A stretch of DNA of 64,000 bases from Lachnospiraceae bacterium (GCA_910575155.1 CAJTDX010000005.1:97765-161764), one strand, 5' to 3'. Shown: positions 46,576 to 55,686, numbered from the stretch's first letter. The notes: generated by a model from the sequence alone, not told the origin. Made by a program: numbers and translations.

Positions 46576-48234
46576 ATGAAAAGACAGCAGGAAGAATTTA
46601 CTGCATTGTATTGTAGGTTAAGCCAAGATGACGGACGGGAAGGCGAAAGCAACAGCATTGTAAACCAGAAAGAATATCTGATGAAATACGCGAAAGAACA
46701 CGGTTTCCCTAACCCGAAATTCTACGTGGACGACGGCTATACGGGTACGAATTTTGACCGCCCTAGCTTTAAGGAAATGTCGGTGGACATTGAAAAAGGG
46801 CTTGTAAAAACGGTCATTGTCAAAGACTTATCACGCTTCGGCAGGAACTATATTGAAATCGGCTCTTACTCCGAAATCATCTACCCCGAAGCGGGCATAA
46901 GGTTCATTGCCATCATGGACAACGTGGACACGGGCAGCCTTGAGAGCAACGAATTTGCCGCCTTTACCAACCTTTTCAACGAATGGTATCCAAAAAGCAC
47001 GAGCAAAAAGGTAAAGGAAGTCAAGAAAGCGAAAGGGCTTGCGGGGGAGCATCTGGGCGCACCGCCATACGGATATTTACAGAATCCAGATGACAAAACC
47101 CGTTGGCTTGTGGACGAGGAAGCAGCAGTAACCGTCCGCAGGATATTCTCACTCTGTATGCAGGGAAAAGGCGTGTCAGCCATCGCCACAGCCCTCTGGG
47201 AAGATAAAGTGCTAACCCCGTCAGCCTACAAAGTGTCAAAGGGAATCGGCGTTGCAAAAAAATCGGAACATCCCTATAACTGGGAGCCAGCCACGATTGC
47301 ATCCATTCTGGAAAATGTGGCATATATCGGCGTGACGGAGAGCTTTAAATCCACCCGTTTAGGCTTTAAGAGCAGGAAACGCATCCCCACCGCAAAGGAC
47401 AGGCGGACGTATATCGAGGACGCCCATACCCCCATTATTAACAGGGATATGTGGGAAAAAGTGCAGGTGATACGGGAGAACAAACGCAGACCGACCAAAA
47501 GCGGAATGACAAGTATCTTTTCGGGGCTGCTCTATTGTGCCGACTGCGGGGCGAAACTCAGCCTAGCCACGGCAAACGGATATGCGCATTTCCGCTGTTC
47601 CATGTATAAAAGGACGAGCAGGGCGAAGGAATGTACGCAGCACTATATCCGAGAGGACGCATTAAAACAGTTGGTCCTGAAACAGCTTCAGCATTTCCTC
47701 TCCTATTTACAGCAGTTTGAGCGTGTGTTTATCCGACAGCAGATTGACGCCACCCTTGCGGAACGCAGATACGAATTGTCCGCAAAGCAGAAACAGATAG
47801 AAAAGGACGAAAAGCGGATAAAGGAGCTTGACCGCCTGTTCCGTAAAATCTATGAGGATAATGTCAACGGAAAGCTGAATGACGAACGCTTTTATAAGCT
47901 GTCGGATGGATATGAAGCCGAGCAGGAACAGCTAAAGCAGGAAATTGAAGCCTTGACAGCCGAGGTCAGCGAAGCCAATACAGAAGCGACCAATGTTGCC
48001 AAGCTGATAGCAGTCACCAAGAAATACACCCGCATTGACGAGCTAACCCCCGAAGTCCTAAACGCATTTGTGGATAAAATCGTAATCCATGAGCGTGAGA
48101 AAAAGGACGGGAAACGGACACAGCAAATCGACATCCACTATTCCTATGTCGGGATTGTGGACATCCCCACGGACGAGGAAATGCGGCAAATGGAACGGGA
48201 ATATATGCAGCGCACTACACGTCAAACCGCCTAA
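46576..48234 (+). CDS. large serine recombinase of E3
   Basis: 552 aa from ATG 46576, after AAAGGAGAG. Catalytic region ALYCRLSQDDG with Ser16; SRFGRNYIEIG follows. Recombinase domain about 170-290. Zinc ribbon CADCGAKLSL with CSMYKR and a third cysteine site. Coiled coil 385-475, and the C-terminus ends RTTRQTA. Nearly identical to the E5 copy over the visible 297 codons, and related but clearly different from E1. It should excise E3 as a circle. Confidence 0.93.
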   Translation: MKRQQEEFTALYCRLSQDDGREGESNSIVNQKEYLMKYAKEHGFPNPKFYVDDGYTGTNFDRPSFKEMSVDIEKGLVKTVIVKDLSRFGRNYIEIGSYSEIIYPEAGIRFIAIMDNVDTGSLESNEFAAFTNLFNEWYPKSTSKKVKEVKKAKGLAGEHLGAPPYGYLQNPDDKTRWLVDEEAAVTVRRIFSLCMQGKGVSAIATALWEDKVLTPSAYKVSKGIGVAKKSEHPYNWEPATIASILENVAYIGVTESFKSTRLGFKSRKRIPTAKDRRTYIEDAHTPIINRDMWEKVQVIRENKRRPTKSGMTSIFSGLLYCADCGAKLSLATANGYAHFRCSMYKRTSRAKECTQHYIREDALKQLVLKQLQHFLSYLQQFERVFIRQQIDATLAERRYELSAKQKQIEKDEKRIKELDRLFRKIYEDNVNGKLNDERFYKLSDGYEAEQEQLKQEIEALTAEVSEANTEATNVAKLIAVTKKYTRIDELTPEVLNAFVDKIVIHEREKKDGKRTQQIDIHYSYVGIVDIPTDEEMRQMEREYMQRTTRQTA

Positions 48235-48310
48235 ATACAGGCGTGGCAGGAGAAAATCTATGCTCCTGCCGATACATATCTATTTTTATCCCTATCTGGT
48301 TTAACCCATG
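48235..48310. repeat. right-end sequence of E3
   Basis: About 75 bases with a GGCAGGAG/CTCCTGCC hairpin (48245-48270) that can also terminate the recombinase mRNA, ending in ATCTGGTTTAACCCAT. Repeated at 52187-52262 (E4) and, reversed, at 63034-63109 (E5). After ACCCAT or ACCCGT the three copies diverge, which marks the probable element end. Confidence 0.75.
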
Positions 48311-48369
48311 TTTAAATGCTGGGTATTGTTCATTTGTTCCATAGACTTCCGATTTTAGAAAAATAAAAA

Positions 48370-48401
48370 CGGTGAACCTTTATCTTTTCATGGGTTCACC
48401 G
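48370..48401 (-). terminator. terminator of the minus-strand small-gene operon
   Basis: CGGTGAACC and GGTTCACCG pair perfectly; on the minus strand a T-rich run follows. It lies 25 bases beyond the last gene. Confidence 0.8.
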
Positions 48402-48425
48402 CTTTCATGTGTGTATGATAAAACA

Positions 48426-48659
48426 TTATTTCATATTTTTCTCATAGTACTGCGCCATAAGTTCAACGGCATCCTGCGGCACATGGATTGCTTCAGATAT
48501 TTCTTTTGTGGATTTTTCTTCAATGCAATATTTCTGGTAAATACAAGCCGACATTTCACACGCCTGTGCGATGAGCGTCCCGATTAATTCCTGCATCAGC
48601 GAATGGAATTCTTCAACATATGGGCTTGGGTTTAATTTTGATTTCTCCATCAGTTCCAT
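48426..48659 (-). CDS. hypothetical protein (77 aa)
   Basis: Starts at ATG 48659, sharing one base with the stop of the gene before (TGATG). Reads MELMEKSKLNPSPYVEEFHS; the second half, STKEISEAIHVPQDAVELMA, looks like a small helix-turn-helix of the type that reads a codon-like spacing of helices in regulators. Family not recognised. Last gene of a four-gene minus-strand operon. Confidence 0.55.
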   Translation of the reverse strand: MELMEKSKLNPSPYVEEFHSLMQELIGTLIAQACEMSACIYQKYCIEEKSTKEISEAIHVPQDAVELMAQYYEKNMK

Positions 48660-48829
48660 CAATTTTTCTTTCTCGCCCTATTTGTGCCAGGTTTGACGTT
48701 TTCCCGTATAAAATCTAAAATCTGTACCTTCTCTGGCTCATCCATCCTGGCATATATCCAGACAATCGCTACGAGTTCTGTCGGCGTATCGGATGGCATT
48801 GGCGGTAATTGTATATAATCTTTTTCCAT
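48659..48829 (-). CDS. hypothetical protein (56 aa)
   Basis: From ATG 48829: MEKDYIQLPPMPSDTPTELV, then IVWIYARMDEPEKVQILDFI and a basic tail NRARKKN. No family recognised. It overlaps the next gene by one base, so it is translationally coupled. Confidence 0.5.
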   Translation of the reverse strand: MEKDYIQLPPMPSDTPTELVAIVWIYARMDEPEKVQILDFIRENVKPGTNRARKKN

Positions 48830-48865
48830 TTTAATGATTGTCTCCTATTGTTTTTCGCTCATTAA

Positions 48866-49156
48866 CTATTCGGCAGTTTCCTTTCCATCCCCGCTGCAAA
48901 GGACTTCTATCATCATTTTTGCTCCCAGTTTAAAACCGTCCGAGAACATCTGGAAGAAGTCAAGGGGAGCAGTTTCAAATTGCTCATCCATAATTTTAAT
49001 AAATTCCTTATCAAGAGGGCTGCCAAGTTTTTCAATGAAGCCCTTGTAATTGTCCATATGCTTTTTTCTGATTGCTTTATATTCTTCCAATATGGGGCGG
49101 TATTGTTCTATTAAACAGATTTCCCCGTTATATAGCTGCTGCAATATTGTATTCAT
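48866..49156 (-). CDS. DUF6809-like protein (96 aa)
   Basis: MNTILQQLYNGEICLIEQYR at the start and FFQMFSDGFKLGAKMMIEVL at the end fit a small helical family (DUF6809) often found near mobile elements of clostridia. Function unknown. Co-directional with three other small genes. Confidence 0.6.
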   Translation of the reverse strand: MNTILQQLYNGEICLIEQYRPILEEYKAIRKKHMDNYKGFIEKLGSPLDKEFIKIMDEQFETAPLDFFQMFSDGFKLGAKMMIEVLCSGDGKETAE

Positions 49157-49187
49157 AATTTCACCTTCTAAATGTATCCATGTATGC

Positions 49188-49490
49188 CTAAAGCATTTGC
49201 AGGATTAAATAGTTTCTTTTTGCGCTCGGTCTGAGCATATTGTCAAACTTTCCGTAAACGTCCCAAAAATCCACCAATTCCTGCGTCATCTGCCTTGACA
49301 GTTTCCTCGTTTGTTTTCCGCTGTTAAAAAAGTTGCCGATTAGCCCTCTGGCGCAGGGATATGCGCCCATTCTCTTTTGTATTTCGTCATTGCATTTTTC
49401 CAATGCCCTTAACACTGTCTGACGTGAGAAATCCCCATTCAAATTCTCCAAAAATAATTCAGACAAATAAGTATTTTTCTTCTTGTCCAC
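49188..49490 (-). CDS. hypothetical protein (100 aa)
   Basis: GTG start at 49490 with AAGGAGGG eight bases before. Helical and basic (TVLRALEKCNDEIQKRMGAY, TRKLSRQMTQELVDFWDVYG). Family not recognised. First gene of the minus-strand operon, divergent to the HTH gene at 49598. Confidence 0.5.
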   Translation of the reverse strand: MDKKKNTYLSELFLENLNGDFSRQTVLRALEKCNDEIQKRMGAYPCARGLIGNFFNSGKQTRKLSRQMTQELVDFWDVYGKFDNMLRPSAKRNYLILQML

Positions 49491-49597
49491 GGTTCACCCT
49501 CCTTAAGCTGATTTATTTTTATTGTGGTTCCGAATATGGAACCTTATAGCCTTCTTTTTTTCCTGCGATAATAGAAAGAAAGTAAAGAAGGGCTGAC

Positions 49598-49810
49598 ATG
49601 ATTAAGTATGACAAACTTTGGGAGACGGCAGAAAAAAGGGGCATCACAAAATCAATGCTGACGAAAAAGTATAATGTGAGCAAGGCTCAGCTTTACCGTT
49701 TAAGATACAATCAGCCGGTAAGCACGAATACGCTTGACCGCCTTTGCAATATTTTAGAGTGCGATATAAGCGACATCATGGAACATATACCAGATAACAA
49801 TTTCTTTTAA
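49598..49810 (+). CDS. small Cro/C1-type helix-turn-helix regulator
   Basis: 70 aa consisting of just one HTH domain: LWETAEKRGITKSMLTKKYN, then VSKAQLYRLRYNQPVSTNTL and DRLCNILECDISDIMEHI. Divergent from the minus-strand operon with 107 bases between, so it may control that operon and itself. Confidence 0.82.
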   Translation: MIKYDKLWETAEKRGITKSMLTKKYNVSKAQLYRLRYNQPVSTNTLDRLCNILECDISDIMEHIPDNNFF

Positions 49811-49841
49811 ACGGTAAATTTCTTGCCTATAATTATGGATG

Positions 49842-49870
49842 GGCGGATAAGCGTTTTTGGCTTATCCGCC
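49842..49870 (+). terminator. terminator of the HTH gene
   Basis: GGCGGATAAG and CTTATCCGCC pair perfectly over ten bases, with a nine-base loop. From here to 50105 I see no gene. Confidence 0.75.
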
Positions 49871-50105
49871 TTGATTGCTTTATGGTGCTGTTTCGGATAG
49901 TTCAAATGTAGCTGTTCCCCATATACCTATCGTTTGTATTTCTGAAGACATAAAAAGCTGTGCAACCTATAGTGTACTGATTTTTCTTAATGTGACACTC
50001 CAATTTCTAAACTATTATCGGTAGAATCATTTAGTTTGATTATTATTGTATAATTGTATTTGCAATTTTTGTAAACGCCTTCTGTGACTACAAGAGATAT
50101 TCATT

Positions 50106-50186
50106 CTATTTTTTATAGCGATTATCTATGTATGTCAAGGCAGCAAAAATAACTAACAATAGCGTCAAAACTTCTAACATATCCAT
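50106..50186 (-). CDS. small hydrophobic peptide, type I toxin-like (26 aa)
   Basis: Reads MDMLEVLTLLLVIFAALTYI and ends DNRYKK: one membrane helix with a basic tail, the form of Fst/TxpA-type toxins. AGGAGG lies eight bases before the ATG at 50186. Short and easily missed. No antisense RNA could be proven. Confidence 0.55.
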   Translation of the reverse strand: MDMLEVLTLLLVIFAALTYIDNRYKK

Positions 50187-50340
50187 ATGTTGTACCTCCT
50201 AAAATGTTGTTTATTTTTTATAACTGTATTATACTAGAAGTATAAAGAAAAATATTTGCTTATTATATTCTTTAAACATGTTGATTGCAATTTATTAAAG
50301 AAGATTTTTTCTTTTATTTTTCTGAAAGGGATGGACTAAA

Positions 50341-51378
50341 ATGAATAAACTGGATATTGAAAGCATAACAAACCATAGATTATGGAAATACATGTGTGAT
50401 AATGGCATTAAGGATTGTAAAACATTTGCATATTTATTGATAGATAAAAACTTTTATATTTTTGATAATCAAGGAAATAAATTAGCAGAGAGTACAAGCG
50501 ATGAATACAAAAGATATTATAAAAACGCTGATACACTTTCAAAAACGATTTTACGTTGTCTTTATCATAATGAGTATAAAAATGATGACTTACTTATAGC
50601 GTGTTGTCGTTTTTTTAATTGTTCCGCTGATTATCTGCTTGGATTTATAGATTTGCCAACACATGAGAAAACAGATTTTAATAAATTAACTGGACTTTGG
50701 GATAACTGTATAGACACACTTGCTGAATGCAATAAGCATGAAGCATATGATAATTCATGGGCTGACTATAATAAAAATATAATATTGATTTTGAATTATC
50801 TTCTATATCAAGGAAAGGACAATTTAATAAATCGTGATAAAATTACACTTCTAAATGATATTTTTAACTACCTTGTTTTTAGTGACTTTTATAGCTATAC
50901 AGATAATAATGGGAATGAACAAGGCAGCCATGTTACATTTACAGATAAGAATGGTTTGAATTTATGTTCGCTTCCCGTAGCTCATATGCACAACGCTATA
51001 AAACTAAATATAAATAGTGTGCTTGATACATTAAAACAACACATGAAAAAAACAGGATTCTACACCTTGCAGAAACCAACGCTTGAAAGTTTGCTTAATG
51101 AGATAAAAGAGAATCAGGATAAAATAGATGATTATAATAATGAATTACAAGAAATATTAAAAGGAAACTCTCCACAAGACAGAGAAGACTACATAGGTTT
51201 GTTGGAACGCTGCAAAGGTTCATGTTTAGAAAGAATATATCGGATAGAACAAAGTATAATTGCAAATCACAAGGAGGTGCTTCAAAAGAAAGATTTTTCA
51301 TGTTTTCCTGATTGGCAACAGTCGCTTTTTGAAAAGCTTTACAACGAGAATGAATACTATATAACTGGAAAGATATGA
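50341..51378 (+). CDS. hypothetical protein with N-terminal HTH-like region (345 aa)
   Basis: AT-rich gene. Residues 60-105 (TLSKTILRCLYHNEYKNDDL, then CCRFFNCSADYLLGFIDLP) resemble the second half of Cro/C1-type domains, where NCSADYLLG is a common ending. The remaining 240 residues are helical, with a coiled coil near 255-285. Family not recognised. It is followed by a holin-like peptide gene. Low G+C suggests a foreign origin. Confidence 0.55.
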   Translation: MNKLDIESITNHRLWKYMCDNGIKDCKTFAYLLIDKNFYIFDNQGNKLAESTSDEYKRYYKNADTLSKTILRCLYHNEYKNDDLLIACCRFFNCSADYLLGFIDLPTHEKTDFNKLTGLWDNCIDTLAECNKHEAYDNSWADYNKNIILILNYLLYQGKDNLINRDKITLLNDIFNYLVFSDFYSYTDNNGNEQGSHVTFTDKNGLNLCSLPVAHMHNAIKLNINSVLDTLKQHMKKTGFYTLQKPTLESLLNEIKENQDKIDDYNNELQEILKGNSPQDREDYIGLLERCKGSCLERIYRIEQSIIANHKEVLQKKDFSCFPDWQQSLFEKLYNENEYYITGKI

Positions 51379-51547
51379 TAAAACATATATTAATGCTACA
51401 TTGACTTTGAATATTATAATTGTACGACAAGAAAATGTGTGCTATACTTCTTTTATGGGAAACCATAGAGCCAATGGCGGCTTTACCCCCTCTTGTATTT
51501 TCGGAGGGTGTAACAGCCCTCCAGACGAAAGAAAGGAGGGCGATGCA

Positions 51548-51643
51548 ATGTATGTTACATATGCTGATTTAATTCAGATTGGAATACTCATTGTTGCCCT
51601 TGCTAATTTGTTTTATCAGATTTACAAGGGAAAAAAGAAATAG
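51548..51643 (+). CDS. putative holin-like toxin (31 aa)
   Basis: MYVTYADLIQIGILIVALAN and then LFYQIYKGKKK: a membrane helix with a lysine tail, matching the Hol-Tox family of type I toxins. The leader carries the inverted GGAGGG/CCCTCC features and AAGGAGGG before the ATG that are usual for this locus, and a hairpin follows the stop. Confidence 0.75.
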   Translation: MYVTYADLIQIGILIVALANLFYQIYKGKKK

Positions 51644-51670
51644 CCGCCACTACTCGCTATAGTGACGGCT
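51642..51670. repeat. hairpin at the stop of the holin-like gene
   Basis: AGCCGCCACTA pairs with TAGTGACGGCT (one mismatch). In Hol-Tox loci this place is where toxin mRNA and antitoxin RNA overlap. Confidence 0.55.
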
Positions 51671-51844
51671 TGCCTCTTATGAGGTAAAAAGTTATTGTTC
51701 GGGGGTAGAGCCGCTTCTGTGGCTTTCCCTTTTCTATCTATAATATAGCATATCAGATATTTTAGTGCAAGAGAAAAAATGCGGGTGTAATTGTGCAATA
51801 TATAGAAAACATCGCTATCAAAAACCATTTTGGAGTCTGCATAT

Positions 51845-52265
51845 TTACCGCAATGCAGAGCTTATCCATACATAGCATTTCTGGAAATGGCAACAAGCCA
51901 GTCAAAAAAGTTTCCGTCCATACAACGCTACTTCTTGCTATGAAACCAGGAGTAGAATCTCTGCTTAATAGAATATGTATCTCCTATAACCGTAAAGGTC
52001 ACAGAGCCTTTGCTGTTTTTCTTTTTGTCGTTTTTTATCGGAATGTGCCGCAGGGCTGTTTCTGCTGTTGGCTGTCGTTCGCCGCCTTTCCAATCTGGAT
52101 TTTTACATTTTCAAAAATTCGGATTGGAGGAAAAAAGAATGGCATATAACCACGGACGTGAGGACAGGAAACGTCAAACCGCCTAAATGCAGGCGTGACA
52201 GGAGAAAATCTATGTTCCTGCCGATACATATCTATTTTTATCCCTATCTGGTTTTACCCGTCATT
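51845..52265 (+). mobile_element. E4: deletion derivative consisting of fused left and right ends
   Basis: The left 290 bases match E2 and E3 up to the sigma-like gene start (ATG 52139: MAYNHGREDRK). This then joins in frame to RQTA, the last codons of the E3/E5 recombinase, followed by the standard right end. All internal genes (about 5 kb) are missing. The join lies in the short shared bases AAACG/CACG. It keeps both ends and could be moved in trans. Confidence 0.8.
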
Positions 52266-52387
52266 TATGTATAATGAAAACAATGGAATAAGTATTATTT
52301 AAAAAAGTGTTATAGTTTTCTGTTTTTTGAAATGAAAGAGATCATGTGATATTTTTTATCTAAATACCTCTATTATAAAAATAATTG

Positions 52388-52442
52388 TTGACATGTGTAA
52401 TTATTAATGGTAGTATATTATCAACATAATTTGCCGGCAAAT
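52388..52442 (+). promoter_or_regulatory. promoter with 14-bp palindrome before the secreted protein
   Basis: TTGACA (52388-52393) and TAGTAT (52411-52416), 17-base spacer. The perfect palindrome ATTTGCCGGCAAAT (52429-52442) would overlap the first transcribed bases, a position typical for a repressor operator. Confidence 0.6.
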
Positions 52443-52547
52443 ATTAATGTTTGTAATTGGAGTTCAGCACACTAGAGAGGATGGTGAAGTATTACTCCAA
52501 AAAAATATTGTTATCGATCAACCAAACAATTTCCAGGAGGGATGTTA

Positions 52548-52889
52548 ATGAAATTAAAATTATTAAAAGGCTTAACCTTAGCAATAGCGCTTACACTTGT
52601 GGGGACTGCGGTAGTCTCTGTTCATGCAGCAAATACCAATGGCAATGTAATGGATAAAGAAATGCTGGACGGTGAAATGGACATGGATGAAGAAATGCTG
52701 GACGGTGAAATGGACATGGATGAAGACTGTGGCAGTTTAGAACTAGACGCCGCCCCGGCAGATCCTGATATTAAGTTTGAAGATTCAGAGGGGGAATTGG
52801 AAGGATTTAACGTGGAAGGATTTACAGAATTGTTCTCCGAAGCATTAACTTGGGAGAACGATCCTGTAAATACTGTTTATAACGACTAG
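52548..52889 (+). CDS. small secreted acidic protein with internal repeat
   Basis: 113 aa from ATG 52548; AGGAGGG is six bases upstream, while the ATG at 52542 would leave no spacing. Residues 1-27 are a Sec signal (basic start, LTLAIALTLVGTAVV, cleavage near VHA-AN). EMLDGEMDMDE occurs twice in tandem. The mature part is very acidic. Function unknown; possibly an exported peptide precursor or metal/cation binder. The frame goes on after its TAG (52887) for 39 more codons, ending in MRCCSGKPGRKQFVFDN at 53009, so the stop may be a recent nonsense change. Confidence 0.6.
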   Translation: MKLKLLKGLTLAIALTLVGTAVVSVHAANTNGNVMDKEMLDGEMDMDEEMLDGEMDMDEDCGSLELDAAPADPDIKFEDSEGELEGFNVEGFTELFSEALTWENDPVNTVYND

Positions 52890-53054
52890 TCGTTGCAAAC
52901 AGGTTCTGATAATGATGGGGCTGTTACTGAGGCAAATACGGAGGAAGTTAAAGGGATGCGTTGTTGCAGCGGCAAGCCTGGCAGGAAGCAGTTTGTTTTT
53001 GACAATTGATAAGTAATTAATTTGAAAAATAAAGATCTTAAATAGTATGATAAG

Positions 53055-53094
53055 CGCCAATTGGAGGAAATAATTCCTTCAGTTGGTGTTTTTT
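53055..53094 (+). terminator. terminator after the secreted protein locus
   Basis: CGCCAATTGGAGGAA pairs with TTCCTTCAGTTGGTG over a TAA loop (a few mismatches) and is followed by six T. Confidence 0.75.
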
Positions 53095-53308
53095 ATTCTA
53101 TAGAAAATGAATTACCACGCTAAAGTGTAAAAGTATCTTTTCCACAGAACAGAAATTTAATATGCGCGCGTGCGAATGGAGGTTGTATTGTTTTGAGATG
53201 AATGTATAATATATGTAAAGAGAAGTGGTAAATGAACAAAAGGGAACATTTTTTGGCGTTATACGCAGATTTAAAACACCCTGTAAAATGAAAGGAGAGA
53301 TTATAGAA

Positions 53309-54067
53309 ATGAAATTTATTTCATGGAATGTAAATGGTTTACGCGCCTGCGTGCAGAAAGGATTTTTAGATTTTTTCCGGGAAACGGAAGCGGATTTTTT
53401 CTGCGTGCAGGAGACGAAACTTCAGGAAGGCCAGATTTCCCTCGATCTTCCGGCAGGATATTATGATTATTGGAATTATGCCCAAAAGAAGGGATATTCG
53501 GGTACGGCGGTATTTACCAGGCATAAGCCTCTGCATACCGTTTACGGGATCGGCATAGAAGAGCACGACAGAGAGGGAAGAGTGATTACGCTCGAATACG
53601 AAGGGTTCTATTTAGTAACCTGTTACACGCCCAATTCACAAAGTGAGCTGGCAAGACTTGCCTACCGAATGGAATGGGAGGATGCTTTTTTAAACTATCT
53701 GGATGGATTAAAGGAGAAAAAGCCAGTGATTTTCTGTGGGGATCTGAACGTGGCGCATCAGGAGATAGACTTGAAAAACCCTAAATCCAATCGCAGGAAC
53801 GCAGGATTTACCGATGAAGAGCGGGATAAATTTTCTCAAATACTGAATCACGGCTATATTGATACGTTCCGCTATTTCTATCCGGACGCAGAGCAGGTGT
53901 ATTCCTGGTGGTCATACCGCTTCAGAGCAAGAGAAAAAAATGCGGGCTGGCGGATTGATTATTTTGTAGTGTCAAAGGATTTGGAAGATCAGCTTAAGGA
54001 TGCCAGGATTCACACGGATGTATTCGGTTCTGACCACTGTCCGGTGGAACTGGAGATTTCCCTTTGA
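53309..54067 (+). CDS. exodeoxyribonuclease III (AP endonuclease)
   Basis: 252 aa from ATG 53309, after AAAGGAGAGA; the open frame reaches further upstream without a better site. MKFISWNVNGLRACVQKGF, CVQETKLQ (metal-binding Glu), GDLNVAHQEIDL, and GSDHCPVELEI with the catalytic Asp-His are the hallmarks of the ExoA/Xth family. Repairs abasic sites in DNA. Monocistronic. Marks the return to core chromosome. Confidence 0.94.
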   Translation: MKFISWNVNGLRACVQKGFLDFFRETEADFFCVQETKLQEGQISLDLPAGYYDYWNYAQKKGYSGTAVFTRHKPLHTVYGIGIEEHDREGRVITLEYEGFYLVTCYTPNSQSELARLAYRMEWEDAFLNYLDGLKEKKPVIFCGDLNVAHQEIDLKNPKSNRRNAGFTDEERDKFSQILNHGYIDTFRYFYPDAEQVYSWWSYRFRAREKNAGWRIDYFVVSKDLEDQLKDARIHTDVFGSDHCPVELEISL

Positions 54068-54127
54068 TGAAAAAAGCAGGATTTATCTGGCCTGGACAAA
54101 TTTTTATAAAAAAATTTAAAAAAGATA

Positions 54128-54156
54128 TTGACAAAATCTGTAATTGTATATATAAT
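54128..54156 (+). promoter_or_regulatory. promoter of tRNA-Leu(CAG)
   Basis: TTGACA (54128-54133) and TATAAT (54151-54156) with a 17-base spacer. Confidence 0.85.
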
Positions 54157-54211
54157 GACTATTGTGAGTTCTGAGAAACAAGATAATGAATGTTTCATGG
54201 AGCTGCATAGT

Positions 54212-54296
54212 TGCAGGAGTGGCGGAATTGGCAGACGCGCAGGCTTCAGGTGCCTGTGGTAGCAATATCGTGTGGGTTCAAGTCCCATCTCCTGCA
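54212..54296 (+). tRNA. tRNA-Leu, anticodon CAG
   Basis: 85 nt with long variable arm. TGCAGGA pairs with TCCTGCA; the anticodon stem caggc/gcctg encloses ttcaggt, with CAG at 54247-54249 (reads CUG). T-loop GTTCAAGTC. Confidence 0.95.
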
Positions 54297-54303
54297 TGAA
54301 TAG

Positions 54304-54333
54304 AAAGCTGTTGCTTGTGCGACAGCTTTTTTT
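54304..54333 (+). terminator. terminator after tRNA-Leu(CAG)
   Basis: AAAGCTGT pairs with ACAGCTTT over a ten-base loop, followed by a T run. Confidence 0.9.
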
Positions 54334-54353
54334 ATGCACAAAGGAGGAATCTG

Positions 54354-55532
54354 ATGTTATATAGAACAAATCCCAAAAATCAGAAGGAACTGTCAATTTT
54401 AGGTTATGGATGTCTGCGGTATACGAAGAAAGGCACAGGCATTGACCAGTCAAAGGCAGAAGAAGAGATGAGAATTGCCATAGAACATGGCGTGAATTAC
54501 TTTGATACGGCATATACATATGGAGGCAGCGAAGTTTGTCTTGGAAAATTTCTGGCGAAAGGATATCGGGATAAGGTGAATATTGCCACCAAGCTCCCCC
54601 ATTATTATGTGAAGGAAACCGGAGATCTGGAACGGTACTTCACAGAACAATTGAGCCGGCTGCAGACAGACCATATAGAATATTATCTGATGCACATGCT
54701 CAATGACACAGATGCCTGGGAGCGGCTGAATAAACTGGGGCTTACAGAATGGATTGCGGAAAAAAAGAGAAGAGGGCAGATTGAGAATATTGGTTTCTCA
54801 TTTCATGGAAGTACAGATAATTTCCTGAAAATTCTGGATGTTTATGACTGGGACTTCTGCCAGATTCAATATAACTATTTAGACGAACATTCCCAGGCGG
54901 GAAGACGCGGATTGAAACGCGCCCATGAAAAAGGAATGCCTGTGATTATTATGGAACCTCTCCGGGGCGGCCGTCTGGTGCAGGGTCTGCCGAAAGCAGC
55001 CGTAAAGCTTCTGGAGAAGGAAGAACCGAAGCGCAGTCCTGCCGAATGGGGGCTGCGCTGGCTGTGGGACCAGCCGGAGGTGACAGTGGTGCTCTCAGGT
55101 ATGAATGACTCAGCCCAGGTGGAGGAAAATGTGAGGATCGCCAGCGAGGCGCAGGCAGGCTGCATGAGCGCTCACGACGCGGAAGTGATTAATCGGCTGA
55201 AGACAGAAATAAACCGTTGTATGAAGGTTCCCTGTACAGGCTGCAGCTATTGTATGCCCTGTCCGGCAGGGGTGGATATCCCCGGCTGTTTTTCCGCATA
55301 CAACATCAGATACACGGACAGCTGGTATCAGGGAATGAAGACCTATATCATGTGTACCACGTTAAAGACCAATCCCACCAATGCCTCCAAATGCCTGAAA
55401 TGCGGCAAGTGCGAGCAGCACTGTCCCCAAAATATTTCTATACGCAAAGAGCTTGAACAGGTGAAAAAGCATATGGAAAATCCGGTGTATCATATGGCAA
55501 AGGCAGTGTCAAAACGAATTGGAAAATGCTAA
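54354..55532 (+). CDS. aldo/keto reductase with C-terminal 4Fe-4S ferredoxin domain
   Basis: 392 aa from ATG 54354, chosen for AAGGAGGA. Residues 1-285 are the AKR barrel: NYFDTAYTYGGSE (Asp-Tyr), HYYVKETG and HMLND (catalytic His), and GLRWLWDQPEVTVVLSGMND at the end. Residues 290-385 hold CTGCSYCMPCPAGVDIPGCF and CLKCGKCEQHCPQNI, one or two 4Fe-4S clusters. Such fusions are common in anaerobes and may use ferredoxin-type electrons instead of only NADPH. The substrate is unknown. It has no operon partner. Confidence 0.9.
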   Translation: MLYRTNPKNQKELSILGYGCLRYTKKGTGIDQSKAEEEMRIAIEHGVNYFDTAYTYGGSEVCLGKFLAKGYRDKVNIATKLPHYYVKETGDLERYFTEQLSRLQTDHIEYYLMHMLNDTDAWERLNKLGLTEWIAEKKRRGQIENIGFSFHGSTDNFLKILDVYDWDFCQIQYNYLDEHSQAGRRGLKRAHEKGMPVIIMEPLRGGRLVQGLPKAAVKLLEKEEPKRSPAEWGLRWLWDQPEVTVVLSGMNDSAQVEENVRIASEAQAGCMSAHDAEVINRLKTEINRCMKVPCTGCSYCMPCPAGVDIPGCFSAYNIRYTDSWYQGMKTYIMCTTLKTNPTNASKCLKCGKCEQHCPQNISIRKELEQVKKHMENPVYHMAKAVSKRIGKC

Positions 55533-55686
55533 GATTATGTAAAAATCTGCGGTTAATTTGAAAAAAATAAAGGAAATCAGGAGTTTTTACGGAATATATA
55601 GATACAGACGCAATGAAAGATCAATCTGCATATATACTTATAGAGAAATGTCAGAAGTATGTCTGAATTGACAGGGGTGAGATAAA

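Larger units (their letters stand above)
42905..48310 (+). mobile_element. integrative mobilizable element E3, complete
   Basis: Left end starts with CGCCCACCA/TGGTGGGCG hairpin (42912-42945). Right end is TATCCCTATCTGGTTTAACC at 48287-48306, repeated at E4 and E5. All five genes (sigma-like, mobC, relaxase, TnpW, serine recombinase) are intact and in one direction, with promoter and oriT-like hairpins. The exact ends and target duplication cannot be fixed without an empty site. Confidence 0.8.
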
